A stretch of 64,000 nt of DNA from Acanthaster planci (lineage: Eukaryota > Echinodermata > Asteroidea > Valvatida > Acanthasteridae). Under the pieces are notes generated by a model. The model worked only from the letters and a program-made list of their open reading frames with translations, did no database searches and had not been told where the DNA came from. Position 1 is the stretch's first letter; each line of letters begins with the position of its first letter. Location of the stretch: assembly GCF_001949145.1 (NCBI RefSeq), contig NW_019091458.1:708039-772038 (forward strand), in the 5' to 3' direction. Positions 26,001-38,000 of this stretch are shown one piece after another. The translations under genes were made by a program, and so were the position numbers.

Positions 26001-29000
26001 AATCTTTTAAACACATTCAATTTGTTGATGAATCCAACAGGAAACGGTCCACTCGTGGTCTAAGACAATAGGGGGCGTTGCTCCTTACTAATTTGTATTT
26101 AACCTGGATGTACTTAACCTCTCTCATAGGAGTAATAATAAAAATTGCACATGTTGTAAGGGAGAATGATGACGAAGATCATTTTCCTATAGAGAACCTG
26201 AAAATTACAGTCAGAGAGCAGGAAAATTACAAGTCAGTAACTGTTACAGGGCGCTACACTTACATGCAGTGTCACCCTAAGTTACTTTATTTCCCCCACG
26301 AATCACAGTTTGCCGACGGATCATTAATTTTGAAGGCCATAGGTTTCCACCAAAAATATTTTTGCAGAAACATTTTGTAGGAATGAATATAGGAAAGGAA
26401 TGTTTTATATGTCCAATAAATTGGACAAAAGTTTTAAAAAGCCACACGTTTGAGTCTAGACGGGCAAAATTGGGAATTTTTTGGTATCAGTATAATAGAT
26501 CGATCGGTAGCATGATGATAAGTATTATTTTTGTTTTATCAGGAGACTCCAATCATGATCTCTCGAAGTCGATGAAAGCCGTGACCCTCAGTGGCCATTC
26601 TGATCCCGGAGGGGTTTCTTGTTACCGCGCACAGGAAAAAAATTGTTTAATTATGACTAGTCCAAAGAAATAAAGTAGGCCTAAGCATTAACAAAGCATT
26701 TAGCATTAATGAAAACGAGTTTATCAGACAAAATTGCGAAAGTCAGACAAAGTCAGTGAAAAATTGCAACCTTTCTCTTCCACACGTTAATTTTGGGGTA
26801 TAATTCGCCTCGAGCAGAAGCACACCCTCATCGGTTGCAAAGAGCCATGTTGGTCGGGAGTTTTCATTTTGTTGGTAGCGATGCGACCGTAGCATATGAA
26901 CCAGTGAAGTTCAGTTCCGACCAGAGGAGCCTCCCTTGTTAAGATAATTGCGCCCTCTCTTGTTCCAGCTCGGGGCACATAGTCTTTGGAATATGACAAC
27001 GTCTATAACCATAAGAAGACAGTGGCGAAGCCAGGGTGAGCAAGGGGTAAACTGCCCTTGTGGGAAGTTAGCACATCTTACCCTCCCCTTGCCCCCCAAA
27101 GGGCCTGGATACCTTGAGGGCTACGCATAGAGAAGGGGTAGCTCTTCAAATTTATTATAAGCACAATTAATTATAGGTTACCCTCGTCACACTCCACCTT
27201 CTGTCCATAAATGGGGATGAGCGAGAGATTGTGGATAACAGCCTTAATTTCTTTTTTACGAAGAATACAATTTTGATCGAGAGGTTACACACATTTAAAA
27301 TGCATTAGTGTTAAATAAAAGGTTTTAATATTTTTGCTGTTCCTAGCAACCACTCCTCTCAATCTAGATCTAGATCTAGCCGATCAATCAGAAGGTCTGC
27401 TGTGCTTTAGGGCTTTTTTCAGTATCGTGTAAATAAAGTGGATGAACTGACTAATCAGCTATAGAAAAAAGAAGGGTTGCCAAGTCTTAAAAATTGTAGT
27501 TAAACAATTCGAAGAGTGTAGGCCTATGTGTTGAAAAAGACAGCCCACTGTATTCTCCTCAGAAATCTACAGGGATTCTTTGGCTCGGATTTTTCAACAT
27601 CAGTGCTCTGTATTGTGTGCCCTAGTACATCGATTCATCCGTAGTTTTGGGGAAGGGGTTGGTAGCACCATTACAAGCGATTGTGGTATATCAGTGACCG
27701 GGATTTGTAGTCAGGGGACACATGGTCTAGACCTGGCTGGTCGTCTCATACACTTCGAAATTCCGCTGGGAACAGAATTTAGACTTAATTCAGTTTTGCC
27801 TATTCATCCCAAATATATTATGACACCGCACTTTTGCCTGAAGGGGTACAAAATGGGAAAGCCATTTTAATAACTACATAAAAACATTGAACAAAAACTA
27901 ATTAGTTATAAAATGATGCGCGTAATTTTTGGCTATTTAATTCTCCTATCTTCCTTTCTTTGAACGGTTGGATATGAAAGCGGAACCATAAATAAAAATG
28001 AACAAGAAATGATTCCCGACGACTTATACAGGATAAACATAAACAAGAACGAGAAGTCACACAAGAGAAAATGTAAACAATGATTAATTGGGTCTTAAGT
28101 TTGATTTGCTTTTTGTAACAAAGCGAAGTCTTTTTAACATTTAGAAAAGCCTACATTTTGACGAAAAGAAGGCAGGAAAACTCCAAGGAAAAGTCATATC
28201 GGAACACAACTTAATACTTTAATATGATTTCCCATACAGACAGTGCAGTCGGTCTGATTACGGACTAATTCAGGATGATATTGAACAATCGATTTGATCC
28301 GACAAGTAATGTCCCGATTCGTTCCCTGCCACGAGCGGCCCAGACGTAGTAACTCATGGCCAACTGTCGCGCGTGACATGCTGGGACGGGTCTGTCACGG
28401 CTAGGGTGACATATCCAATCGTGGAACACGCCACCTAAGTGAAAGCAGTTACGTTGCCCGGGGCTGGAGTATGAAGCGCAGCGATAAAAAAAGACTACTC
28501 TTTCCAAACATTTTCCTTTTTTTTTCTCCTCCCTTTTTACTGGAAGGAAAATAGAATAAAATCAATTTGTACTCAACAAAGGGTGTTGAGCTTTTATGGG
28601 ATGTCAGCTAGTGAACAAATCCCAACGCCCACCTCGTAAAACATCGTGTATGATTAAAACATTTCCATTGACTTTATCCGAGGCCTGACCGTAAATATTC
28701 GCTTCAACGCAGCCCCCAAAACTTGACAGTGTCATTCATGATTCTCAGTCAATTTTCTATATTGCATTCCCAGGGCTGCCTATTTCCCCGCTAAGTTTCA
28801 CCTGTTTATCGGCGTCAACTAGTTTTTCACTTCAAATTTGGCAAAAAAACTTGGCACGACCAACTGGCTAACTTTTTATGCTGCCAGGAAATCTGTCTTG
28901 AAAGGACTGACTCAAAACATCAAAGGAATAACCAATCATAGAAAATCATGTTCATTACATCACCCTAGCAATAAATCCGTAATCTGAATCGACCAGTCCT

Positions 29001-32000
29001 TCGTCAGATAGGCCTACATTACCCCGTGTTTTTCATTTCGCAGAAGGGATAGATTTTCATTGGCTATAGTTGTCGCAATTCAAGGAAGTGAAGGTCCAAT
29101 CAAAAAAGAACGTCGGTTGAAAGGATGAATGCCATCTTCGAAGAAACTCATGAAATCCATGTGCGATTGTGGTCGGGGGAAGTGGCAGCGTATTCGTGGT
29201 TGGGAACTCGGTCAGGCCCGTGGTGTGATTATGAAGGCAATCAGCCGATAAAGATAAACAATGTTGACCTTCAGGAGGGAAAAAAAGAAGCTCCCTGTCC
29301 TAACAGGCGGTTTCATACCTGTACTACCGGCGAACCTGAAAGCGACGGGAATTCGACGACACGAAAGATTTACTGCAAAATTTCGCTCGAGTTGAAATGT
29401 ATTTAACTTTTGCGAATTCGAAACGCTGACGTCACATGATAATTAGCGTTTGTATTCGCTTTTGCGCCAGTATAAACTGGCCTTCACGCCGACAAACTCA
29501 TACCCAAACTATAATGAAATTTTCTATTTCGGCAATTCCTGAAAAAAAATCTACAGTAAATCCCTTCCTTCGTTTAATTAATGACAAAGTAGGCCTACTC
29601 TTCTAAGAAAATTTCAAAAAGGACTTAATTTCCCTAATGTGCCCAAGCACTATGTACCATGTAGACGAAATCGGTGAGTCTCTGGAAATTACCGCAGAAA
29701 TAAACAGGTGAAACGGGATAATTAATGAATCAATTATCCATCCCACTCTATTTTCCATGGTTGCTGAATGAGGTACATATATTGCCTTTGTTTCTTCACG
29801 TTTCTTGTCTCAACAACGCAAGCAGTGTACCTCAACTGGCGAAGGATTTGCACAGATATGAGGCATACGCAATAAAAAAAGAAATATCTTATTCATGTGC
29901 AATAATTACTTAATAAATAAATATAATAAATAATAATTGCGCAAAGAAATACAAAATGTTTATGTTGTAGATTTCTGTATGCCATACTTTATACCTCGTT
30001 TACCGTGTTCAGGGAGGCAGTGAATCACTAACTTCTAATAAAGACATGGATCCCGCACGGTTCGTTAAGCGGAAAGGCTCATTACAGGCTTAAGATCTAA
30101 TTCGGAAAGGATTGCTTGTGTGAGTATACCGTAGCCCACATGGCCCAGGCTGGGGACCAGGTTCAGCGCAGGGCTACATTGTGGTCTAATTTCGACGTAA
30201 AGCCATCCTCTCGTCTGCTTAGTAGCCGCTTTTGTAGCGGGAAGCCATTCAGCTGAGCGAGGGTGAGATCTGGGGGGTGGTCGGTTTGGATATACAGTGT
30301 AAATAGATTTTCGCTCTTGGGTTCGCTTCAAAAGTCTCGATGAAAGGAAGAAATAAGAGAGGATAGTTGTTACACTTTAATATTAAGAAGATGACATCGC
30401 AGAGGGGAAATAACGAGGACCCTGAGGAACCAGTTTAAGGCATTGTGCATGCGGCCCTAAATGTTCAGTAGTCTGCGCCGTGGAGCGAAAGTATACATGT
30501 ACATGTACAAGCAGCGAAGACGGGAACAAAATCGGTTTGAGCGGAAAAGACTGCGGCGTTCGAGGGAAGATCGAGGGAAGATGAATGTGTCAACAATCAT
30601 CGAACAGGTGAAACCAGTGGCATTTCCCCCTGAATTTCGAACTTCCCAGCGACAGAACACCCAGTACACCCATGTCAGCGAAAAGAAAATGCACGACAGT
30701 GGTTGGGCACAAATGATTTCTTCCAATGCATAGGTCCATGCCAAAAGCCCGCTTGTTCCACGTGGTGGCCTATAGTTACCACCACTCAAGGGTCAAAACA
30801 AGCCAATTTATGTCACTTCATTTTGCCCAGTGCTTGTATCTGCTTGATCGGCCTGCACAATAGTATTCAATCTAGGGCAAAGGATTTTAGCAACGTAGGC
30901 CCTCGCCACCCACTTACAAATGACATCGTAAAACGTCTTTCTATACCGAAGAGTTAGTACTACCGCGGGATCGTTAAACTCGGCCAGGCTTGTCAGGCGT
31001 CTGTTTGTGACCGACCTGCTCGCCATTTTTTTGTCCATAATGTCCCAAGAAAAATGGTGTTTGACCACTTAAGGGTTACTTAATAAAGCGGGTAATCTTC
31101 CCAAAGCATCACTTACGGGTTTGTGGAGGCAAACTGTTAGATAATGGTAAGCCTCATTTCTTCAATCTCTTGATCGTGCCGAGGAATTCGTACCGATATC
31201 CGATGTCTAAGTTGGTCTTCAATAGGTGCTCACAAATTGCCAGTCGAGCTCTGTGGATAATTATAGACTTTTCACCAGTCGAGTACCGGTAGTATACTTA
31301 GTCTCTTTTCAAAGTGCACGTTTTGCAGTATTAAAACGAACATAGCAGGCCTATAGAACTCTTTCATTGAAAAAATCCCAACGAACAGATCGTCAGTGCA
31401 AAAGAGATAAGATGCACAGATTCAACTCAAAACTCCTTTTGTCTTGTCACTTTAAGTCTTTCATACCATTCGACAGTCTCACACAAAATATCGATACACT
31501 GCGCTAAAAACTTAAGCTGTTTAGTTATGTACACACTGAAAAGTTCCACACACTTGATGTTCAAAATCAAGTAGTTTTGCAAAGTTTTGTTTCGTATGTA
31601 GTCAGAGGGTTCCTACTTGAAACGTAAAGAAAGTTGGCAGCTGTGCATCGTTTGTATCGGTTTATCGCAGAGGGCGTTTTATTCTCTGATTTTTCTCAAG
31701 GTATCTGAAATTACAATAAAAAACACAATATTGGCTAACAGAAAATACCGATTTCGACGACTTATTATTTCTAATTACATTTTTTGAGGAGGACGCTGCA
31801 AACGGCCGGGGACTAATGGTATATACATTTATATACAAAATACAAAATAGTCGACCATATTGTATATAGATGTATCTACCATTATCGCCTATGATGCGTT
31901 CTGTACAGAGTGGCATATACAATATGTGTGTATGGTGTATTGGTTTTACTCCACTCTCTGCAAACTAATTTGAGTGTTAACACAACACCTTCTAACTCAC

Positions 32001-35000
32001 TCGTCACAGGGGACATAAAACTCCCATCATAAACCCGCTAAAAGAAAACATTGTTCTTGAGGTTTCTACCCTGAGCCAGGTGGCGTAAATTTCCCCTGAA
32101 ACGGCCCTGTCATCAGAGCAAACAAAACGCAGTCACAGAGCCTGAGCATTTACGACGAACGACCCCCCTTTTTTTTAACCCACGTCCTTTCATGATCTAG
32201 GGGCTAAATGCGTGGTCAACGCACCCGCCGTCAGATACCGCACTGACCGTCGACGGTTTACTATGCACAGACAGAACTTTGCGCTGGAGTCGATCCCGTT
32301 GACACTTTCTCTGGCCATTGTTTGACACCTTTTCTGACCAAGTTGTCTTGTATGTTTTATGCAGGTGTTGTGAACACAATGTTTTGCTGATACGTTACAG
32401 TGACATAGCTCTCATGGGTGAATTTACTCTCTTGAGTCATCAAAAATGCGCGTGTTTTTTCTTTCCAGTCAAGGTGGGTACACAGTGGTGGCGTATCCAG
32501 GTATGTGGTCCACCGAGACAGCGTGGAATTTTTCTAAACTTAACTGTCCGATTATTTTCATCTGTATATTTTCAACCCCCCCCGCCATCCTTAAAAAGGG
32601 GGGAAAGGAGAAAGGAAGTTGGTGATATTGGTTCTAGAGTCCTGGTGATTTGAATTTCTTAATAAAATGGATACGCCACTGTGGATGTGCTCACATAAAG
32701 CTATATAGACAGACCATTGTGGTGGGGTGGGGGATATATTTCCCCCACCTTTTGACGGGGTGGTTACCAATGTAATCCCTGCCCACTTTATGCACACCCT
32801 TAACCCCTTAAGGTGCCTTTCAATATCTAGATAGGTACGTCCATGCGTTTCACTTCCACAGACTCAAAAATCGACTCCAGTAACATAACACACGTGTGCG
32901 TTGCGTTTGGCCGTCAAAATCGGCCCGGGAGCGATTATGACGGATACGCAACGCTTGCTGCATATATATGGAAAGGCGCCTTTAGCTTGCACCACCGGCC
33001 ACGCACTTCCCAGAGTCACGATCTCACCTGTGAATGGAGGCCATGCTGAGCTATCAGAAATCATCCTCCCCCACATGTGACAAGAAATCTCCGCCCATGA
33101 AACACACAGTTTCTCTCGTGATTTATCTCCGTATAAATCTGTTCTATTTCTGGAATTAGACAAGGGTACAAACAATATTTACATTCAAACGGAATGAAAC
33201 AAAAAGCATCATATTTCCAAATAAAAGCGATTCACAAGAGTACGCCTCCAAGAGTTTGCAACGCGTTGGCCAATCACAACGCGCTAAATTTGTCGACCAT
33301 TTCCAAACGCGCAATGGGTCGACAGATTTCGCGCACTGTAATTGGCCAATGCGTTCCAAACTCTTGGAGGCGCACTATTGTGAAACGCCCGTATTAACGG
33401 AATATGAAGTCTTACCGGAAGTTGCATCTTTCGCAGAATGATTTTTTATGTATAGGCCCTACTGATTTTTGACCTGTTTACACATTATTTATACTCACTG
33501 CTGAAAAATGCTCATAATTTCTAAGTTCACAAGCACTTTCAATCATGTTAGCGCTGTATGTAGTGTCACAACTCAACATCTGGCGCGGATATTGGAAATG
33601 AATCGATGGCAATAGGCCACACACGCGAACAAAATTCTGCTACTTTGCGCTGTGTGCTTTCTCCACGGTACGTGGGATTTTTTTTCAATATAAATTCAAT
33701 CACTTTAGTCTACGACTGGCCACAGGCCCTGCCGTTAATGCGTAAATCGGACCATGATGAACCGGGTAAACAAGATAATTTGCCGGGATCGGATGCCCCG
33801 CCGAGTAGCGAGCGGTTTTCCACCAGGCGCGGAGGCCCGATTGTACCTCGCCGCGCCGAACATAAACGGTTGTGTTCTTCGACTTGGTGAGCTGAACAAG
33901 GTACGCGGTTTGCGATGTTTTGGCATGGTGAGATGAAAGGAAGTACACATAAAATATTTGATGTGAAAGGAATAAAACTATAGTTTATCTGTAAATTCAG
34001 ACTTTCCTTTTGTCATTTTTGCCAGACACTGTATTGCCTTGTATACTCATCATTAATGGTGGCTTCGCAGGATTTTCATTGTAGCTTATGCCACAAGAGT
34101 TCTCGGTCGTAATCCACTGGGATTATGAAACTCCCACGAACAAGAAAAGTAACCGGTTACGTTCAACCGGAGATTTGATTTTTTCAAAAATCTAAAACAA
34201 ACCAAAAGTTTCTTTTGTGTGGAGGAATTCGTCACTGTAAAACGTGCAAAGAGGGGCTCTTTCCACATGGTTTAACTTGTGAAGATCTGCGTCCCACACA
34301 ATAGGCCTACCCTGCTTCCCTGCTTCCCTGAACCCTGAAACTACCCCTTCCAAAGTTAATAGTGAGTCATTTTGTTTATCCCGTATTTTAAAACTTAAAT
34401 GACACCACTGAGAGTTTATGAACGGCATGTAATCATGAGTAATGTGTTTGGTCTTACGCGATAATGACCCTTGCCTTCAGCAAAAAAAAACTTATTCCCA
34501 TTCATAAATACCTTATAATTCAGTAAAAAGCCCCGGAAGCAGACGATATTGTACGTCAATATTGGCCAAATACTGTACATCAATTTTTAGGCTTTGGCAA
34601 GAACATCGATCCTTTCTATTAACGATTTCCGACACATGGTGATTACAAGAATTGAATTAAAATAGTTAAACTGCCAGAAGTCAAACCAATGGACTTCGGG
34701 GAAAACTCAAGGAAGCGTTTACCCATTTGTCCAGTCGCAATTGTTGCGAGCACGGTGCGGATTTCGGAAAGGCTCCATAATGCGCACTCAGCAGGGCGCC
34801 CGCTAGCGGTCGAATTAAAACTGACGTCTGGTAATGTGATAAGTATCAGATGACGGGGAACCTCTTTGTCTGTTGTTTTTACTATTTGGCAAGAACACGT
34901 GCGATGAAATGTTTCAGCCATGCCCAAAGTATCTTTGGTGCATGCAGCCGACAAATTTGCGCCTGTGGAAGCCATTTTAGTGGCTTTCCCAAAGACGTGT

Positions 35001-38000
35001 ACGTATCTACCGGTCGTAGCCAGCTGACTCAGACGCGGCTTAAGCACATCCCGACGTGGCACATTCTACCCCGTTGAATGCTAATCTTTGTGATCACTAG
35101 AGGGCAGTCAATAATAGAACTCGAATCGTAACATTAGTTCGATGTTATTTCACCTCCCTCAAGTCAGTATTTGCAGTGTACCGTGTTGCCGGTGCCCATC
35201 AGCACCCCCCTTTTAGAGTTTCCTTGAAGAAGATTTTTGTAACAGCATTATTGGCTTTACTTCTGTTGGATCCATCTTTCATCGTCACGAGGTCACAGCT
35301 CGCGTGACAATCACAACGTGACACCTTCCTTGTTGCACTATCTACTTCTAAAAGCACCGCAGTGGCGTCCGAGAGCGGGCGTTGACGGCCCCGATGTGTC
35401 GTGCGGTCGGGCGCAGGTGCGGGGAGGGGGGAGCTGGGTGTACGCGTAGGCGGTGCAGATTGCAACTCACCTGCAGGACTTTATTCCAGGTGAGACATCA
35501 ATTGGTCTGACAAGCCGTCCTCGGTAGGTCGCCACGAATATCCTCCCTTGCCAACATCGATGCTTGCCTGTTTTGCGAAATGATCGAGGGATTATCTTTA
35601 GAGGCCAAGTTGTTTTTTGGGATAAAAGAAGAAAACATTTTATGAGGACAGACAAGTGCAACTGAATAAAGCTAAATTTACAAAATAAGCAGCATTTAAT
35701 GTTGACTCATCATTTTACCCAAGGGACGCAAAAGGTATTCTCTAACTCCTAGAAGCTTGGTTCTAAACGTTGCTTGAGGACAATTAAAACAAGTTATCTG
35801 AATTACTTCCAAAGATTAAAGCAAAGGACTGGAAAATTTTGGAGTTAAAAATAGCACTAAATTCAGATTGAAAAGCATGAAACAGAACCACTTTTGCTAC
35901 ACTGGAAACCTCAATGAAATCTCGACTTCTATGAGTGAATTGATTTGACTCTAATTCGTCTTGCCCATGGTGCAATTTTGGAGGGATGAACTTTCATTCG
36001 AATACGTGTTGAGTGAAATCTCACCCTCTTGAAATAGGAGTGTGTCACGGAAAATTTCGACAGAATTCCGTATTTAGCAGGGCAATGTTTTGTGTCTATT
36101 AAAGCACGTGCTGCTAGTCGTTATGAACCTTGATAAAATGGGCCCTCACAGGAATAGCAGTGTGTGTTCTGCTAATGTAATTCGCGGCGACCATTGGTGG
36201 TCCCAGGGTTGTTTCTTTGTCAAATTTCACTTCAACAATGTAAAACTAAACTTACGACATCGACAATTATCTTGCCTCACTTCGTATAGGCTTCCAAGAG
36301 ACCGCCTTTGCCTACGCTACCATTTCCGCAGGAGTCCTGTACCAAGTGACCCGGGCCTGTAGCATGGGGCAGCTCCGTACCTGCGGCTGTGACACGCGCT
36401 TCGTTGGGGACGAGGTGGACTTCCAGTGGGGCGGCTGTAGCCACGACATCCAATTCGGCACGACCTTCGTGGAGTCCTTCCTGGATTGTAAAGAGAAAGG
36501 ACGAGACATGAAATCAAAGATGAATCTCCATAACAACGGCGTTGGTAGAATAGTAAGTATCGCATCATTCATATAAGAATGACTTTCATACCGACATCTG
36601 GTGTCCGCCTCGTGATGATTCGCGCGCATTTCTGTGATGGGAATCTAAAATTCAAAACACATTAATGACATTCATTCAGTTCATTTGCGAGGTCTTAGCA
36701 CATTCGCGGAAAATGTGCTGTATTTATAGTCATTGTTATTCCAGTCAGATCTCCGCGAATCAGCACATTTCCGTGGACATGGTTTATATTGAAATACTCG
36801 ACGGCACACTGTGTCAAAATTCTATTTCAATAAGCAAGAACGGGCACTCCAGATCGGATAAAGTAAGACCTATCTGTTAACCTGTAACCCAAACGTCAAT
36901 CAACACGAAAAATCATGATATTAAAAAAATGATATTAAAAAAATCGAACAACAACCCCCCCAAAAAAACCCCGATGTAGATGCGGTAGATAGGTGCTGCC
37001 ATAAGCCGTCTGATATCATCATGTACGGCTTCTCACCTAATAATAACTGAGTTTATGGAACGAAGGCAGTCATAATTATGGAGGCACAAGGAAGACGCAG
37101 CCTGAGGCAAACATGTTTCTTGTTGCCATTCGCACTTCCAATTTGCATACTTTCGAAAAAGTTCATTTGAAAACTAAAACTGCAGTAGTTGGTTCGTCTG
37201 AAATCGATTGCAATTTCAAAGTAAAAGCTACAACAGAATAGATTGTCTACTTCATTTGGGTGCATGCAAAGACGTATGAAGACAAAATACTAACAGCGAA
37301 GTGTTCTTAACCTTTGAAAAGACGGAACTGAGTTATAAGGAATAACTGTAAATCTGACCTCAATTTTAATCAAACGAATGTGGGTTTGTTCCCGTGATCT
37401 CCTGCCGGAGTAGAGGGGTTCATGACACCCTCCAAGGTCAAACCAGCATCCCACGAACCGCGGGGCGGGCGCTGGAGTTCAAGACCATCGACATGTTACC
37501 ACGACACGAGTTTAAAGTTTCAACCCTAATTGCTGGTGATGGGGTCAAACGCTACTCTCGGGCCCTCTGGGAGACAGTCCAGCCCCAAACCTGGCCTAAT
37601 TCGCCGACCATAAACTTGAGATGGCTGAGAGGCCGTTGTTAAATGCCAGACCTCCGTAAGCATTTAGGCTATTCTGTCTGAGTGTTTTTTTTTTTCTTTT
37701 TTTGGTGGAGCCATAAATTGACGGATATCCGATTTTCGCTAGACAAGTTCCGGTGGCCAGTAAAAAAAAACTGTGGGAGGAGAGCTCATGCATGGAAGTT
37801 GTCATTCCACCCTTGAGCACTCCCAGGATGTCTGAGATGGTTTTAACACGGGTCATTTACTGGGTGCAAAATAACAATTCCCACCGTCAAAATGTCATCG
37901 TAGTTAAATGAATACAAATTGAATTAGTGAATTTGTTATTATAGTTAATTTAAAAAAAGTTCACTGAGTCTTTTTTAAAGTTTCGAAATTCTATCCTTTT

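Larger units (their letters stand above)
20771..36289 (+). other. Wnt10 intron 2 (15.5 kb)
   Basis: No further exon is recognised inside. Visible contents are a family A repeat (26806-26977), a G/C-rich fragment beginning CAGTGGCGAAGCCAGG (27023-27130), a (TCTAGA)-like run near 27364, a MITE-like element (32481-32683), a palindromic element (33231-33384), and a relatively GC-rich patch near 33770-33930 that is open on both strands but matches nothing I know. An intron this long in a developmental gene could hold enhancers; none can be named by eye. Confidence 0.75.

Noticed and set aside
33606-33950. GC-rich patch open on both strands
   Set aside because: Looked like a possible exon but no protein motif is recognisable and both strands are equally open.
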